NCBI RefSeq assembly: GCF_035918235.1
Contig: NZ_CP109485.1
Location: 930,001 to 994,000, forward strand
Length of the DNA: 64,000 bases
Direction of reading: 5' to 3'
From: Streptomyces sp. NBC_01445
Lineage (GTDB): Bacteria; Actinomycetota; Actinomycetes; Streptomycetales; Streptomycetaceae
In this document: piece by piece, positions 8,502 to 17,022 of the stretch
Layout of the letters: each line of letters opens with the position of its first letter
Numbering within the stretch: position 1 is the first letter of the stretch
The notes under the pieces: model-generated
Told to the model about the DNA's origin: nothing
The model's input: the letters and a program-made list of their open reading frames with translations, nothing else
The model's database searches: none
Program-made: the position numbers and the translations under genes

Positions 8502-8635
8502 GGCCAACCGTGCGGACCCGTGGGAACCTGCAGGTCACAGCAGTCCAGAGAAGCGCTTCCTCCGGGGCGTGAACGCCCGGGGTTCCGCGCTAGATCCTGC
8601 TGAAGAATTCCGTCGAAGCCACGGGCGGTTTTGCA

Positions 8636-8641
8636 TACCGT
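8636..8641 (+). promoter_or_regulatory. Leaderless -10 hexamer (TACCGT)
   Basis: TACCGT ends 6 nt before the ATG at 8648; no ribosome site precedes that ATG, so a leaderless transcript is likely. Confidence 0.4.
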
Positions 8642-8647
8642 GGCGCC

Positions 8648-8977
8648 ATGACCCACGGGAAGACCTCATACGTGTGCCTGCCCTGCCGGGTCTCGTACAA
8701 GCAGCCCTACGACCGGGACAGGGAGCGGAGCTGTCCGCGCTGTGCCGAGCCGCTGATCCACGCAGGATCGGCCTTCGCCGCGCCGCGCCGCCGCGACACC
8801 GCCGCGTGGCGGACGCTCTCGGTTCTGCTGCACGCGGGCGTGGGTTTCCACAAGAGCTGCTGCGGCGGCCCGGGGTTCCGGCCCCGCGGTCTGCGTGAGG
8901 TGCGCGAGCGCCTTGCGTACGCCGAGCGGTCCGGTGAGCCGGTCGCCCGCGCGCTCAAGCGGTACGACGTGCCGTAG
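8648..8977 (+). CDS. Small zinc-ribbon hypothetical protein
   Basis: A 109-residue cytosolic protein with two CxxC pairs near the N-terminus (C10/C13 in YVCLPCRV and C29/C32 in RSCPRCAEP), the spacing of a zinc ribbon, followed by a charged C-terminal half with a CC pair (HKSCCGG) and a helix RLAYAERSGEPVARAL. It resembles small zinc-ribbon proteins common in Streptomyces; no enzymatic motif is seen. The start lacks a Shine-Dalgarno sequence but has a TACCGT hexamer 6 nt upstream. It stands just outside the IS element. Function unknown; nucleic-acid binding is a guess. Confidence 0.75.
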   Translation: MTHGKTSYVCLPCRVSYKQPYDRDRERSCPRCAEPLIHAGSAFAAPRRRDTAAWRTLSVLLHAGVGFHKSCCGGPGFRPRGLREVRERLAYAERSGEPVARALKRYDVP

Positions 8978-9093
8978 ATCTGCGGGCCCGGTCGGCGCCG
9001 ACGGGCGCCGTCGTCGTGCCGAGCGGCGTTGACGCAGCCGCGGGCGGCCACTGCGTCGGTGGTGAGTCGGCGAACTCCTGACCGGCCACGAGC

Positions 9094-9122
9094 TTGCCTA
9101 TTGGTCACGCACTCAATAGCAT
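9094..9122 (+). promoter_or_regulatory. Leaderless promoter of the tetR gene (-35 TTGCCT, -10 TAGCAT)
   Basis: TTGCCT at 9094-9099 and TAGCAT at 9117-9122 are separated by exactly 17 bp, and the -10 ends 6 nt before the ATG at 9129. This is the best-formed promoter I can see in the window. Confidence 0.6.
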
Positions 9123-9128
9123 CCCGGT

Positions 9129-9788
9129 ATGCCGTCAAGCGTCCAGCACAAGCGAATTCGGAAGACGCCGGCCGCCCGACGTGCGGAGATCGTCGACGCG
9201 GTCGCCGCGGTCGCCCTCGCCGAAGGGCTCGAGTGCGTCACGCTGCGGCGGATCGGCGAGTGGCTCGGCGTCCGCCCCGGACTGATCAGCCACTACTTCC
9301 CCTCGGCGGACGACCTCGTGGCGGAGGCCTTCGGCAGCGCCTCCAGCGCCGAGCTCGACAGCCTCCTGCCCGCCGAGCGAGCCCAGGGGACGCCCACGCT
9401 GCACCTGGGATGGTTCTTCGCACGCGCGACGGGCACGTCCTACGACGACATCAGCCGCCTCTGGATCAACGCGCGCCACCTCAGCCGCTACCGACCCGTC
9501 CTGCGCGACCGGGTCGCCGAGCAGGAGGCGGCCTGGCGCGAGCGGCTCGCCGACCTGATCCGGCACGGCGTCGACCGGGGCGAATTCCGCACGGACGACC
9601 CATATGTGACGACCATTCAGATCCTGGTCGTACTCGACGGCCTCGGAGCGCACGCCAACACCGACACCAGCGGCCGTCCCGCCGCGGTGTCGCGCATGGC
9701 CGCCACGACGGCGGAACGCGAACTCGGCCTTCCGCACGGGACGCTCACCCGATCCGACGCGCCGATCACGGCGTCACCCACCGGCTAG
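9129..9788 (+). CDS. TetR-family transcriptional regulator
   Basis: A 219-residue regulator with the TetR helix-turn-helix at residues 15-60 (RRAEIVDAVAAVALAEG, LRRIGEWLGVRPGLISHYFP). The C-terminal ligand domain resembles the BetI-like group (RLWINARHLSRYRPVLRDRV), which often respond to small amines or aldehydes, but the ligand is not predictable. It is leaderless by the promoter at 9094-9122. The amidohydrolase gene follows after 77 bp in the same direction and may be its target or operon partner. The stop codon sits inside the first copy of a 33/32-bp tandem duplication. Confidence 0.9.
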   Translation: MPSSVQHKRIRKTPAARRAEIVDAVAAVALAEGLECVTLRRIGEWLGVRPGLISHYFPSADDLVAEAFGSASSAELDSLLPAERAQGTPTLHLGWFFARATGTSYDDISRLWINARHLSRYRPVLRDRVAEQEAAWRERLADLIRHGVDRGEFRTDDPYVTTIQILVVLDGLGAHANTDTSGRPAAVSRMAATTAERELGLPHGTLTRSDAPITASPTG

Positions 9789-9840
9789 GGTCCCGCGTCC
9801 CGGCCACCACCCACTGGCTGGGACCCGCGTCCCGGCCACC
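9775..9840. repeat. 33/32-bp tandem duplication at the tetR 3' end
   Basis: CACCCACCGGCTAGGG and CACCCACTGGCTGGGA each lead into an identical 17-mer, CCCGCGTCCCGGCCACC, at 9792-9808 and 9824-9840. The first copy contains the tetR stop codon; the second fills the gap before the amidohydrolase ribosome site. It looks like a recent tandem duplication. Confidence 0.7.
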
Positions 9841-9865
9841 CCCACCCGCCCCTCAAGGAGCCGCT

Positions 9866-11491
9866 GTGCCCAGCCCTCTCGTCCTGCTCTCCGCCCGCCT
9901 GCTCGACCCGGTCACCGGCGCGTTCCTGCCGCAGACAGCCCTCGCCGTGTCCGGTGGCCGGATCTCCGCCCTGGGCGACGACCACGGCATACGTGAGCAC
10001 GTGGACGCCTCGACCACGGTGATCGACCTCAAGGGCGCCGTGGTGACCCCGGGCCTGGTCGACGGGCATCTCCACCCCGTCTCGGGCGCCGAGCTGACGG
10101 GCGGCCTCGACCTGTCGGGCTGTGCCGGCGTGGAGGACGTGCGCACGGCACTCGCCGCCGAGGTGCGGAACCTGGCGCCGGGGGCGTGGCTGCACGGCTG
10201 GGGGCTCGACCCGAACGTCTTCGGTGACCGGCCCGTCGGGATCGCCCCCTTCGACTCCGTCCTCGACGGCGTACCGGCCCTTCTGCTGCTGTTCGACGCC
10301 CACTCCATGCTGGCCAGCCGGCGCGCGCTGGAACTGGCGGGCGTGGACGGCCCGCGCACCTTCGACCAGGCCTCCGCCGAAGTGGTCTGCGACGAGCAGG
10401 GCCGTCCCACCGGTCTGCTCCAGGAGGACGCCGCCTGCGAGCTCGTGGAACGCGTCGCCCCGCAGCCCACTCGGGAGGAACGCCGCGCACGGCTCGCCGC
10501 CACGCTGCGCGCCATGGCCGCCTCGGGGCTCACCGGCGGTCACGTCATGGACGCGAACGGCGACAGCCTCGCCCTGTTCTCCGAGCTCGACGCCGCCGGT
10601 GAGCTCGCGCTCCGGCTGCGGGTCGCGCCGTGGTGCCAGCCCGGCACCGACGCCGAAGGAGTACGGGCGCTCATCGAGCAGCAGGGCGCCGGCGGCGCGC
10701 TGTGGCGCACGGACGGCGTCAAGATCTTCATGGACGGCACCATCGACAACGGCACGGCCTGGCTGGAGCGCCCGGACTGCCACGGCGAGTCCACCCACGC
10801 CTTCTGGCCGGACCCCGAGGTCTACACGCGGATCATCGGCGAGCTGCACCGCGCCGGAGTGCCCACCGCCACCCATGCGATCGGCGACGCCGCCGTACGC
10901 CATGTCCTCGACGCCGTCGAGAAGGCGCAGGCCACCGGCGGGCGCGGAGCGCGCCACCGCGTCGAACACATCGAGACCGTGCCCGACGACACCCTGGGCC
11001 GGTTCGCCGCGCTCGGCGTCATCGCGTCCATGCAGCCCACCCACTGCTGCGACTTCACCCGGGCCGACCACACCGACAACTGGTCGCGCCGCCTCGGCGA
11101 GGAGCGCGCGTCGCGCGCCTGGCGCTGCCGCGATCTGCAGGACTCCGGCGCCACCGTGGTCCTCGGCTCCGACTGGCCGATCGCCCCGTATCCGCCGCTC
11201 GGGGTCATGGCCGGCGCGCGCCACCGCCGCCCGAGCCGCGACCTCACCCAGGACCCGCACGGACCTGAGCAGGCGCTCACGCCGCTGGAGGCGCTCCAGG
11301 GTCTGACGGTCAACGCGGCCTACGCGGCGGGCGAGGAGACCGAGGCCGGGCGGATCGCCGTCGGCTTCCGCGCCGACCTCACCGTTCTCGCCGACAACCC
11401 GCTCACCACGGCCGACACCGCGCTGCCGGACCTGCCGGTGCTGCTCACCGTCCTCGACGGCCGCCCCACGCACCGCGACGCGAGCCTGTAG
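9866..11491 (+). CDS. Amidohydrolase, YtcJ-like
   Basis: A 541-residue metal-dependent hydrolase of the amidohydrolase superfamily. Motifs visible are LVDGHLHPVSG (metal-binding HxH), ATHAIGDAAV and RHRVEHIETV (metal histidines), and VLGSDWPIAPYPP (catalytic Asp); the C-terminal segment FRADLTVLADNPL forms the small beta sandwich. No signal peptide, so cytosolic. The start is GTG 9866 with AAGGAG five nt upstream; the frame is open much further back, but that extension is Arg-rich shadow sequence overlapping tetR. YtcJ-type enzymes act on exocyclic amide or formamide bonds, substrate not predictable. Likely linked to the TetR gene just upstream. Confidence 0.9.
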   Translation: MPSPLVLLSARLLDPVTGAFLPQTALAVSGGRISALGDDHGIREHVDASTTVIDLKGAVVTPGLVDGHLHPVSGAELTGGLDLSGCAGVEDVRTALAAEVRNLAPGAWLHGWGLDPNVFGDRPVGIAPFDSVLDGVPALLLLFDAHSMLASRRALELAGVDGPRTFDQASAEVVCDEQGRPTGLLQEDAACELVERVAPQPTREERRARLAATLRAMAASGLTGGHVMDANGDSLALFSELDAAGELALRLRVAPWCQPGTDAEGVRALIEQQGAGGALWRTDGVKIFMDGTIDNGTAWLERPDCHGESTHAFWPDPEVYTRIIGELHRAGVPTATHAIGDAAVRHVLDAVEKAQATGGRGARHRVEHIETVPDDTLGRFAALGVIASMQPTHCCDFTRADHTDNWSRRLGEERASRAWRCRDLQDSGATVVLGSDWPIAPYPPLGVMAGARHRRPSRDLTQDPHGPEQALTPLEALQGLTVNAAYAAGEETEAGRIAVGFRADLTVLADNPLTTADTALPDLPVLLTVLDGRPTHRDASL

Positions 11492-11515
11492 TCGTCCACG
11501 GGTACGCGGCGCCGC

Positions 11516-12019
11516 TCACACCGGCTCCGCGTACCAGCGGCGATGGACGAACGGTTCCACCAGGAGCACCCCCACCGCCGCGACCGCCGCCACCGAGGCC
11601 GCCGGAAGCGAACCCCATGCGGCCGCGACCGCCCCGGCGAGCACCACCAGCGGACGCACCAGGGTCAGCGGCCCCAGGCCGACGACCACGGCGAGGGTGC
11701 CGGCCCGGAACGGGCCCCACAGGTAGCAGCCCAGGCTCAGTGCGACGATCACCGCGTACGACGCATAGCACAGGAGCATCCGTTGGGCGGCGGCGTCGAG
11801 TTCGGCATAGCGCGCGCCCCGGTCCGCCGCGGCGACGAGCAGCGTCACGGCGAGGGCCGCGCTCAGCAGCAGCGCCGGAGCGCTGACCGCGAGTCCGCGG
11901 CGGGCCGCGAGCAGCGCCCGTTTCGACTTACGGATGCGGCCGTCCCGTCCGGTGTAGGCACGGAACCCGGCGAACGCCGCGTCGACGAGCGCCAGAGCGG
12001 CGAGCAGGAAGGCGTTCAC
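11516..12019 (-). CDS. Hypothetical four-helix membrane protein
   Basis: A 167-residue protein with about four hydrophobic segments: the N-terminal FLLAALALVDAAFAGF, ALLLSAALAVTLLVAAA, LLCYASYAVIVALSLGCYLW and a long C-terminal stretch ending LLVEPFVHRRW. No motif identifies a family. The GTG start overlaps the stop of the upstream methyltransferase gene in a GTGA sequence (12016-12019), so the two are translationally coupled and probably work together, for instance in modifying a lipid or membrane substrate; that is inference. Confidence 0.75.
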   Translation of the reverse strand: MNAFLLAALALVDAAFAGFRAYTGRDGRIRKSKRALLAARRGLAVSAPALLLSAALAVTLLVAAADRGARYAELDAAAQRMLLCYASYAVIVALSLGCYLWGPFRAGTLAVVVGLGPLTLVRPLVVLAGAVAAAWGSLPAASVAAVAAVGVLLVEPFVHRRWYAEPV

Positions 12020-12987
12020 CCGGCGCCCTCCCCCGCCGAAGCCCCGTGGCGTGTCCCGCCCACGGTGTCCGCACGCCCGACCAGGCGGCCCGACGGTCCC
12101 GGTCCCAGCTCGGCCCGCAGCGGTGACAGCAGGTCCGGGCGTACGCCGATGACGGGGCGCAGGGTGGTGCAGAACGGGTTGCTGCGGCCCCGCGGTTCGT
12201 ACACGAGCGGGGTCAGGCCGTCGGCGTGGGCGGCGGCCGCCAGCAGTGTCTCGTCGTCATGGGCGCGGCGGGCCGACATCACACCGTCGTGGCGGCCCAG
12301 CGGATCGCGCATCCGCGCCCGGTGGAAGACCCACGCGCCGATCGGGGCGAGACCGGTGGCGGCGATGTCGAAGTGGCAGAACGCGGCGGTGCCCGGCGTG
12401 GCCTGGGCGGCGAAGAAGTCGTCGAGGTCATCGCCCCGGAAGTGGTGCAGGACGCCCGTCGACACGTACACGGTGGCGGGCTCGTCGAGGGCGAACGCGT
12501 CACCCCGTACGAAACGGCAGGGCAGTGCCTCCGCGCGGGCGAGCCGCCCGGCCTCGGTGACCAGGGCCGCGTTGAAGTCCACGCCGACCAGGTCGACATC
12601 GGGGCCGAGGGCGCCCGACGCGGCCAGCCACCGCACGAGGTAGCCGAGGCCGCAGCCGACGTCGACCACCCGCAGAGGGCCGTCGGTCCGCCCGGCGGCG
12701 CGGATCACGGCGAGCAGCGGACGCAGGAGTTCGGCGATGCGGTCGCCGAGGCGCAGTTCCTCGCTGAGCCGCTGGAGCTCGGTGTGGACGGCGACGAGCC
12801 GGCGGTCCACGGCGAGCGGATCGAGGTTCCCTTCGTCGTCGCACGCCAGCCCGGCGGCGATACGGGCGCCACTGCGGTCACCCGCGGCGACGAGCCGCGC
12901 GACGACGTCGGCGCCCCGCACCGGCAGGCGTGCGCGCGTGCCGGGGTCGTGGTCCACGACCAGGTCGGATATCTCGATGAGCTGCAC
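12016..12987 (-). CDS. Class I SAM-dependent methyltransferase-like protein
   Basis: A protein of about 323 residues with a Rossmann methyltransferase core. Motif I reads LRVVDVGCGLGYLVRWL, the second strand VDLVGVDFNAALV, and later PCRFVRGDAFAL and STGVLHHFRGDDLDDFF follow. The N-terminal QLIEISDLVVDHDP precedes a helical region. The start is uncertain: GTG 12987 begins this natural-looking N-terminus, but no ribosome site is evident and the frame extends to 13065. The stop overlaps the next gene's GTG start (GTGA), coupling it to the small membrane protein at 11516-12019. Substrate unknown. Confidence 0.82.
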   Translation of the reverse strand: MQLIEISDLVVDHDPGTRARLPVRGADVVARLVAAGDRSGARIAAGLACDDEGNLDPLAVDRRLVAVHTELQRLSEELRLGDRIAELLRPLLAVIRAAGRTDGPLRVVDVGCGLGYLVRWLAASGALGPDVDLVGVDFNAALVTEAGRLARAEALPCRFVRGDAFALDEPATVYVSTGVLHHFRGDDLDDFFAAQATPGTAAFCHFDIAATGLAPIGAWVFHRARMRDPLGRHDGVMSARRAHDDETLLAAAAHADGLTPLVYEPRGRSNPFCTTLRPVIGVRPDLLSPLRAELGPGPSGRLVGRADTVGGTRHGASAGEGAG

Positions 12988-13116
12988 AGGGAGAAGGTAC
13001 GTGGCTGGGGAGGCCGTCGGCGCCGCGCCCTGGGAGGCGGTGGTGGCGGCCCGGTGTCGCACCACGGCCGGACGGCCCCGCCCGCCCTCGGACGGACGGG
13101 GCCATCGCTCTCGCGG

Positions 13117-15216
13117 CTACCGCGGAACCATCTGATCGGACACCGCACCCGGCACCGGCGCGTAGCCGGTCGCCCGGCTGGTGAACGTGCCCCGGCCCTG
13201 GGTCCGGCCGCGCAACTGGGACGCGTAGCCGAAGAGTTCGGCCAGCGGCACCGTCGCCGTGACGACCGCGGTGCCCGCGCGCATCGCGGAGGCGGAGATC
13301 TGTCCGCGTCGCGCCGCCAGGTCCCCGAGCACCCCGCCCACGGCGTCCTCCGGCACGGTGGCCGTGACCTCGACGACCGGTTCCAGGAGCGCCATGACGC
13401 TCGCCCGGAAGGCCGCCCTGAGCGCGAAACGGCCCGCCGTACGGAACGCCATCGGCGAGGAGTCCTTGGGGTGCGTGGACCCGTCGGTGAGCGTGACCTG
13501 CACCCCGGTGACCCGATGGCCGCCGAGGGGGCCCTCGCTCAGGGCATCCCTGCACCCGGCCTCCACGGCCTGGACGTAGTCCCTCGGCAGCCGTCCGCCG
13601 GTGACGACCGACCGGAACACGAAGTCCGCCGCGCCGTCGCCCGTACCGTCCTGCGCCACCGGCAGCGGCCGTACGTCGATGACGACGTGCGCGAACTGGC
13701 CTGCTCCTCCCTCCTGTTTGACATGCCGGTACACCAGACCGGACACCCCGCGCGAGACCGTCTCCCGGTAGGCCACCTGCGGCCTGCCGACGCCGACCTC
13801 CAGACCGTGGGCCCGGCGGATCTTCTCCACCGCCACCTCCAGATGCAGTTCGCCCATGCCCGAAAGCACCGTCTGGCCGCTCTCGCGGTCCGTCCTGACG
13901 ACGAGCGAGGGGTCCTCCTCGACGAGTCGTGCCAGCGCGGACACCAGCCGGGCGCTGTCGGCGTTCCTGTGTGCCTCGACCGCCACGGAGACGACCGGTT
14001 CGGCCACCGTGGGCGGTTCGAGGACGACAGGCGCGTCGGGTGCACACAGGGTCGCGCCGCTGCGGGCGGCCTTCACTCCGGCCACCGCGACGATGTCCCC
14101 GGCCACCGCGCGCTCCACCTCGGTGTGCCGGTCGGCCTGGACGCGCAGGATCCGGCCGATCCGCTCCGTACGCCGTGCGCCCGCATCCCGCACCGCCTCT
14201 CCCCTGTGAACCGTTCCCGAGTACACCCGCAGATAGGTCAGACGCCCGCGAGGAGTCGCCTGCACCTTGAACACCAGCGCGGCCAGCGGAGCCGCCGGAT
14301 CGCAGGCCCGCTCCTGCTCGTCGTCGCCGACGGCACCGCGGACCGCGGGCACGTCGAGCGGTGACGGCAGGTAGGCGACGACTGCGTCCAGGAGCGGCTC
14401 GACACCGCGGTTGCGGTACGCCGATCCGCACAGCACGACGACGCCCTCACCACTGGACGTCAGATCCCGCAGCGCTCCTGCCAACGTCCCTGCGGACAGA
14501 GCCGATCCGTCGCAGAACTCCTCCAGCGCGCCGGGATGCAGCTGCGCCACCGTCTCCTCGAGGAGCCGCCTTCGCCGCCGCGCCTCCTCGCGCAGCTCTA
14601 CCGGAACAGGCCCCTCCTCGTACGTGTCGCCGCCCTCGCGCCAGGTGAGAAGACGCATGCGGATCAGATCGACGACACCGGTGAACGCGTCCTCTCGGCC
14701 GACCGGCAGCTGGACCACCATCGGTACCGTGCCGAGACGCCGACGCATCGACTCGACCGCCGTGTCGAGGTCGGCACCGGCGCGGTCGAGCTTGTTCACG
14801 AAGGCGATGCGCGGCACACCGTGGCGGTCGGCCTGCCGCCAGACCGACTCGCTCTGCGGCTCGACGCCCGCGACGGCGTCGAACACCGCGATCGCGCCGT
14901 CCAGCACGCGCAGGGAGCGCTCGACCTCGTCGGCGAAGTCGACATGGCCCGGGGTGTCGATCAGGTTGATCCGGTGCCCGTCCCAGGCGCAGCTCACCGC
15001 CGCGGCGGAGATGGTGATGCCCCGCTCGCGTTCCTGGACGTCGAAGTCGGTGACGGTGGTGCCGTCGTGGACTTCGCCGCGTTTGTAAGTGGCGCCGGTG
15101 ACGTAGAGGATCCGTTCGGTGACGGTGGTCTTGCCGGCGTCGACGTGGGCGAGGATGCCCACGTTGCGGACGGCGGTCAGGGGGTCGGTGTCATGACGGT
15201 GCAGGTCGGCACGCAC
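13117..15216 (-). CDS. fusA: Second elongation factor G (EF-G paralogue)
   Basis: A 699-residue translational GTPase of full EF-G length. G1 is [10 protein letters not shown]2 lies in ERERGITI, G3 is [15 protein letters not shown] and G4 is NKLDRAGAD; the five-domain layout follows, including domain [21 protein letters not shown] and the C-terminal [17 protein letters not shown]. No rpsL, rpsG or tuf gene is adjacent, so this is not the str-operon copy. Streptomyces carry such a paralogue; its role (stress, antibiotic tolerance, ribosome recycling) is unsettled. [16 protein letters not shown] supports EF-G rather than a TetM-type protection protein. Start GTG 15216 with a GAAAGG-like site eight nt upstream. 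Confidence 0.92.
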   Translation of the reverse strand: MRADLHRHDTDPLTAVRNVGILAHVDAGKTTVTERILYVTGATYKRGEVHDGTTVTDFDVQERERGITISAAAVSCAWDGHRINLIDTPGHVDFADEVERSLRVLDGAIAVFDAVAGVEPQSESVWRQADRHGVPRIAFVNKLDRAGADLDTAVESMRRRLGTVPMVVQLPVGREDAFTGVVDLIRMRLLTWREGGDTYEEGPVPVELREEARRRRRLLEETVAQLHPGALEEFCDGSALSAGTLAGALRDLTSSGEGVVVLCGSAYRNRGVEPLLDAVVAYLPSPLDVPAVRGAVGDDEQERACDPAAPLAALVFKVQATPRGRLTYLRVYSGTVHRGEAVRDAGARRTERIGRILRVQADRHTEVERAVAGDIVAVAGVKAARSGATLCAPDAPVVLEPPTVAEPVVSVAVEAHRNADSARLVSALARLVEEDPSLVVRTDRESGQTVLSGMGELHLEVAVEKIRRAHGLEVGVGRPQVAYRETVSRGVSGLVYRHVKQEGGAGQFAHVVIDVRPLPVAQDGTGDGAADFVFRSVVTGGRLPRDYVQAVEAGCRDALSEGPLGGHRVTGVQVTLTDGSTHPKDSSPMAFRTAGRFALRAAFRASVMALLEPVVEVTATVPEDAVGGVLGDLAARRGQISASAMRAGTAVVTATVPLAELFGYASQLRGRTQGRGTFTSRATGYAPVPGAVSDQMVPR

Positions 15217-15567
15217 GCCTGTGGCCTTTCAGGTGGTTCCACACAGAGGCAGCGCGATTACCGGACGGACAGCGCAACGGGCCCCGCCGAAGGGTCGGTT
15301 CGGAGTCGTGCGGACACGTGAGGTGTCAGATGTTCGTCGCGGTGGTCCGGTACCGGCCGCGCAGCCGGTGCCGGGCGCACCGAGACACCAGGATCACCTC
15401 GAACCGTGACCGGGGAACGACGACAGCGGTGCGGTGACGCACGGCCCGGCTCCCCTCACTTGTCACGGCGCGCGCTGCGACGAAGGGCAGCGGCGTGGAT
15501 ACGTGGCGAGTGTAGGGAACCGGGCCCGTGCCGGGCACCCGATTAAAAGCGCCCGGAGGCGCATCTC
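15217..15567. other. Intergenic region between EF-G and DUF2000 genes
   Basis: About 350 bp with no convincing gene; small open frames here are GC-bias artefacts. The left half should hold the EF-G promoter (transcribed leftward), though I cannot pick clear -35/-10 hexamers. The right end contains the DUF2000 terminator at 15545-15562. Confidence 0.5.
15545..15562 (-). terminator. Rho-independent terminator of the DUF2000 gene
   Basis: Read on the minus strand: GCGCC-TCCG-GGCGC followed by TTTT. A 5-bp GC stem with a tetraloop and U-run, 6 bp beyond the DUF2000 stop codon at 15568. Confidence 0.7.
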
Positions 15568-16059
15568 TCAGGGATGCATCCGTGCCCCCTTGAGGACCTT
15601 GTCGACGGCGCCCCGCGCGCCGTACACGGCCATGCCGACCAGGTCCAGCTGGTCGGCGGACACGGCCCGGACCGCCGCGCGGTTGTCCCGGTCGTTGCCC
15701 GTGCCGAACAGCTCCGCCGTGAACACCGCTGTCGGCAGCGCGCGGGACAGGGCGCGTCCGTGCGCCGTGGTCAGGGTCTGCTTCGACCCCTCGAAGACGA
15801 GCACCGGCTGGCGGAACATCGGCAGGTACGCGGTGGCGTCGGCGTCCTCGTACGGGGCTCCGACCACCTCGGGCGCCGCCGTACCGAGCCCGCTGACCAG
15901 GAACGCGGTCACGTTGAGCCGCTGCCAGGGCTCCAGGTCGTCGCGCAGCAGGACGGCGATCTTGGTGTCGAAGCGGACGGGCGCGCGGCCGGAAGGGTCA
16001 TCCGCCCCGGCCGGGGTCGGCGTCGCAATGTCGGTGGGGATCTCGTCCATCGTTCTCAT
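15568..16059 (-). CDS. DUF2000 family protein
   Basis: A 163-residue protein. After a flexible N-terminus (residues 1-28, Pro/Ala-rich) comes the DUF2000 domain: RFDTKIAVLLRDDLEPWQRLN, AFLVSGLGTAAPEV and QPVLVFEGSKQTL. The family has a ferredoxin-like or peptidyl-tRNA-hydrolase-II-like fold and no established activity. It is divergent from the AraC-type regulator at 16109, a pairing that suggests direct control. The start may be ATG 16059 or ATG 16050, both in frame and both without a strong ribosome site. Terminated by the hairpin at 15545-15562. Confidence 0.83.
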   Translation of the reverse strand: MRTMDEIPTDIATPTPAGADDPSGRAPVRFDTKIAVLLRDDLEPWQRLNVTAFLVSGLGTAAPEVVGAPYEDADATAYLPMFRQPVLVFEGSKQTLTTAHGRALSRALPTAVFTAELFGTGNDRDNRAAVRAVSADQLDLVGMAVYGARGAVDKVLKGARMHP

Positions 16060-16096
16060 GCTTCGAGACTGCGCTGTCCACCCCGGTCAGGTCTTG

Positions 16097-16102
16097 TACG
16101 TT
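16097..16102 (+). promoter_or_regulatory. Leaderless -10 hexamer (TACGTT) of the araC-type gene
   Basis: TACGTT ends 6 nt before ATG 16109, and CTGTCC lies 17 bp further upstream as a weak -35. This supports the short start of the regulator rather than the long open frame that extends back to 15434. Confidence 0.45.
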
Positions 16103-16108
16103 CCTTGC

Positions 16109-16903
16109 ATGGTGCCCCGGCCGGAGATCTCCGCATGGCGCCCGCAGGTCGCGGGTGTCGTGGAGGTGTTCCACGCCCACTTCACCGAGCACGCGTACCC
16201 CATGCACGTCCACGACGCGTGGACGCTGCTGATCGTCGACGACGGCGCGGTGCGCTACCACCTGGACCGCCACGAGCGCGGCACGCCGAACGACACCGTC
16301 AGCCTGCTCCCGCCGCGTGTCCCGCACAACGGGTCACCCGCCACCGCACACGGCTTCCGCAAGCGCGTCCTCTACCTCGACATGACGCAGCTCGACGAGT
16401 CCTTCATCGGCGCGGCGGTGGACGGGCCCGACCTCACCGACCCCGTCCTGCGCACCCGAGTCGGTCAACTCCACAGCGCGCTCGAGCACCGGGGCGACGA
16501 GTTCGAGGCGCAGAGCCGCCTCGCCCTGATCGGTGAACGGCTGCGCACCCACCTGCGTCCCGGTTCCCCCGACACCGAGCGGCCCCACCGGGGCGTCGCC
16601 CACGACCTGCGGGACCTACTGGACGCGCGGCTCCTGGACGGCATCGCCCTGGACGAGGCGGCGCGCCTCGTCCACGCCCACCCGACCCATCTCGTACGCG
16701 CCTTCAGCGGCGCCTTCGGCATCCCGCCGCACCAGTACGTGATGTCCCGCCGCGTCGATCTGGCCCGCCGCCTGCTCCTCGGCGGGCAGCCGCCGGGCGA
16801 GGTGGCGACCGCCGCCGGGTTCTACGACCAGTCGCACCTCACCCGGCACTTCAAGCGGGTCCTCGGCATCACCCCGGGCCGCTACGCCCGCACCGCACGC
16901 TGA
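16109..16903 (+). CDS. AraC-family transcriptional regulator
   Basis: A 264-residue regulator. The N-terminal half is a cupin-like sensor (VVEVFHAHFTEHAYPMHVHD, TVSLLPPRVPHNG), the AraC-binding domain type found in the Streptomyces DUF2000-associated regulators; residues 160-262 form the double helix-turn-helix (HPTHLVRAFSGAFGIPPHQY, QSHLTRHFKRVLGITPGRY). Start at ATG 16109, with a TACGTT -10 hexamer 6 nt upstream. Divergent from the DUF2000 gene, which is the obvious candidate target. A hairpin and T-run overlap its stop codon. Confidence 0.9.
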   Translation: MVPRPEISAWRPQVAGVVEVFHAHFTEHAYPMHVHDAWTLLIVDDGAVRYHLDRHERGTPNDTVSLLPPRVPHNGSPATAHGFRKRVLYLDMTQLDESFIGAAVDGPDLTDPVLRTRVGQLHSALEHRGDEFEAQSRLALIGERLRTHLRPGSPDTERPHRGVAHDLRDLLDARLLDGIALDEAARLVHAHPTHLVRAFSGAFGIPPHQYVMSRRVDLARRLLLGGQPPGEVATAAGFYDQSHLTRHFKRVLGITPGRYARTAR

Positions 16904-16920
16904 GCGCTTCGGGTGCTTTT
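16903..16920 (+). terminator. Terminator of the araC-type gene
   Basis: AGCGC-TTCGG-GTGCT followed by TTT: a 5-bp stem (one G-T pair) with a UUCG-type loop, overlapping the TGA stop at 16901-16903. Confidence 0.6.
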
Positions 16921-17022
16921 AGCGGGTGTTGTACACGTTCGCGGAACCACTTCCCCCTACCGTCGTTGCACGGATGCCGCCGGGCGCCGAGGCCGGGCCG
17001 CGACAAGACCCTGGGAGTGTGC

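Larger units (their letters stand above)
6824..8620. mobile_element. IS200/IS605-family element (IS605-type, divergent tnpA/tnpB)
   Basis: The element holds tnpB on the minus strand (6896-8053) and a degenerate tnpA on the plus strand (8074-8501), their starts 20 bp apart, as in IS605. A subterminal hairpin at 6824-6841 (CCGGTCC-TAAA-GGACTGG, one G-T pair) marks the end nearest the 3' of tnpB; on the other side a GGGCG-TGAA-CGCCC hairpin lies near 8560-8575. IS605 elements make no target duplications, so exact ends cannot be fixed by eye; the right limit given is approximate. The tnpB 3' end and this left flank should encode the omega RNA. Confidence 0.75.

Noticed and set aside
9029..9865. 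Long N-terminal extension of the amidohydrolase frame
   Set aside because: Overlaps tetR, Arg-rich, no ribosome site; GTG 9866 with AAGGAG is the natural start.
9785..11473. 562-residue open frame opposite the amidohydrolase
   Set aside because: Shadow of a well-supported gene; composition dominated by Arg, Gly and Ala.
15326..15538. 70-residue minus-strand frame between EF-G and DUF2000
   Set aside because: No ribosome site, no similarity recognised, lies in a likely promoter region.
15434..16108. Long extension of the AraC-type frame
   Set aside because: Runs opposite the DUF2000 gene and its terminator; the leaderless promoter supports ATG 16109.
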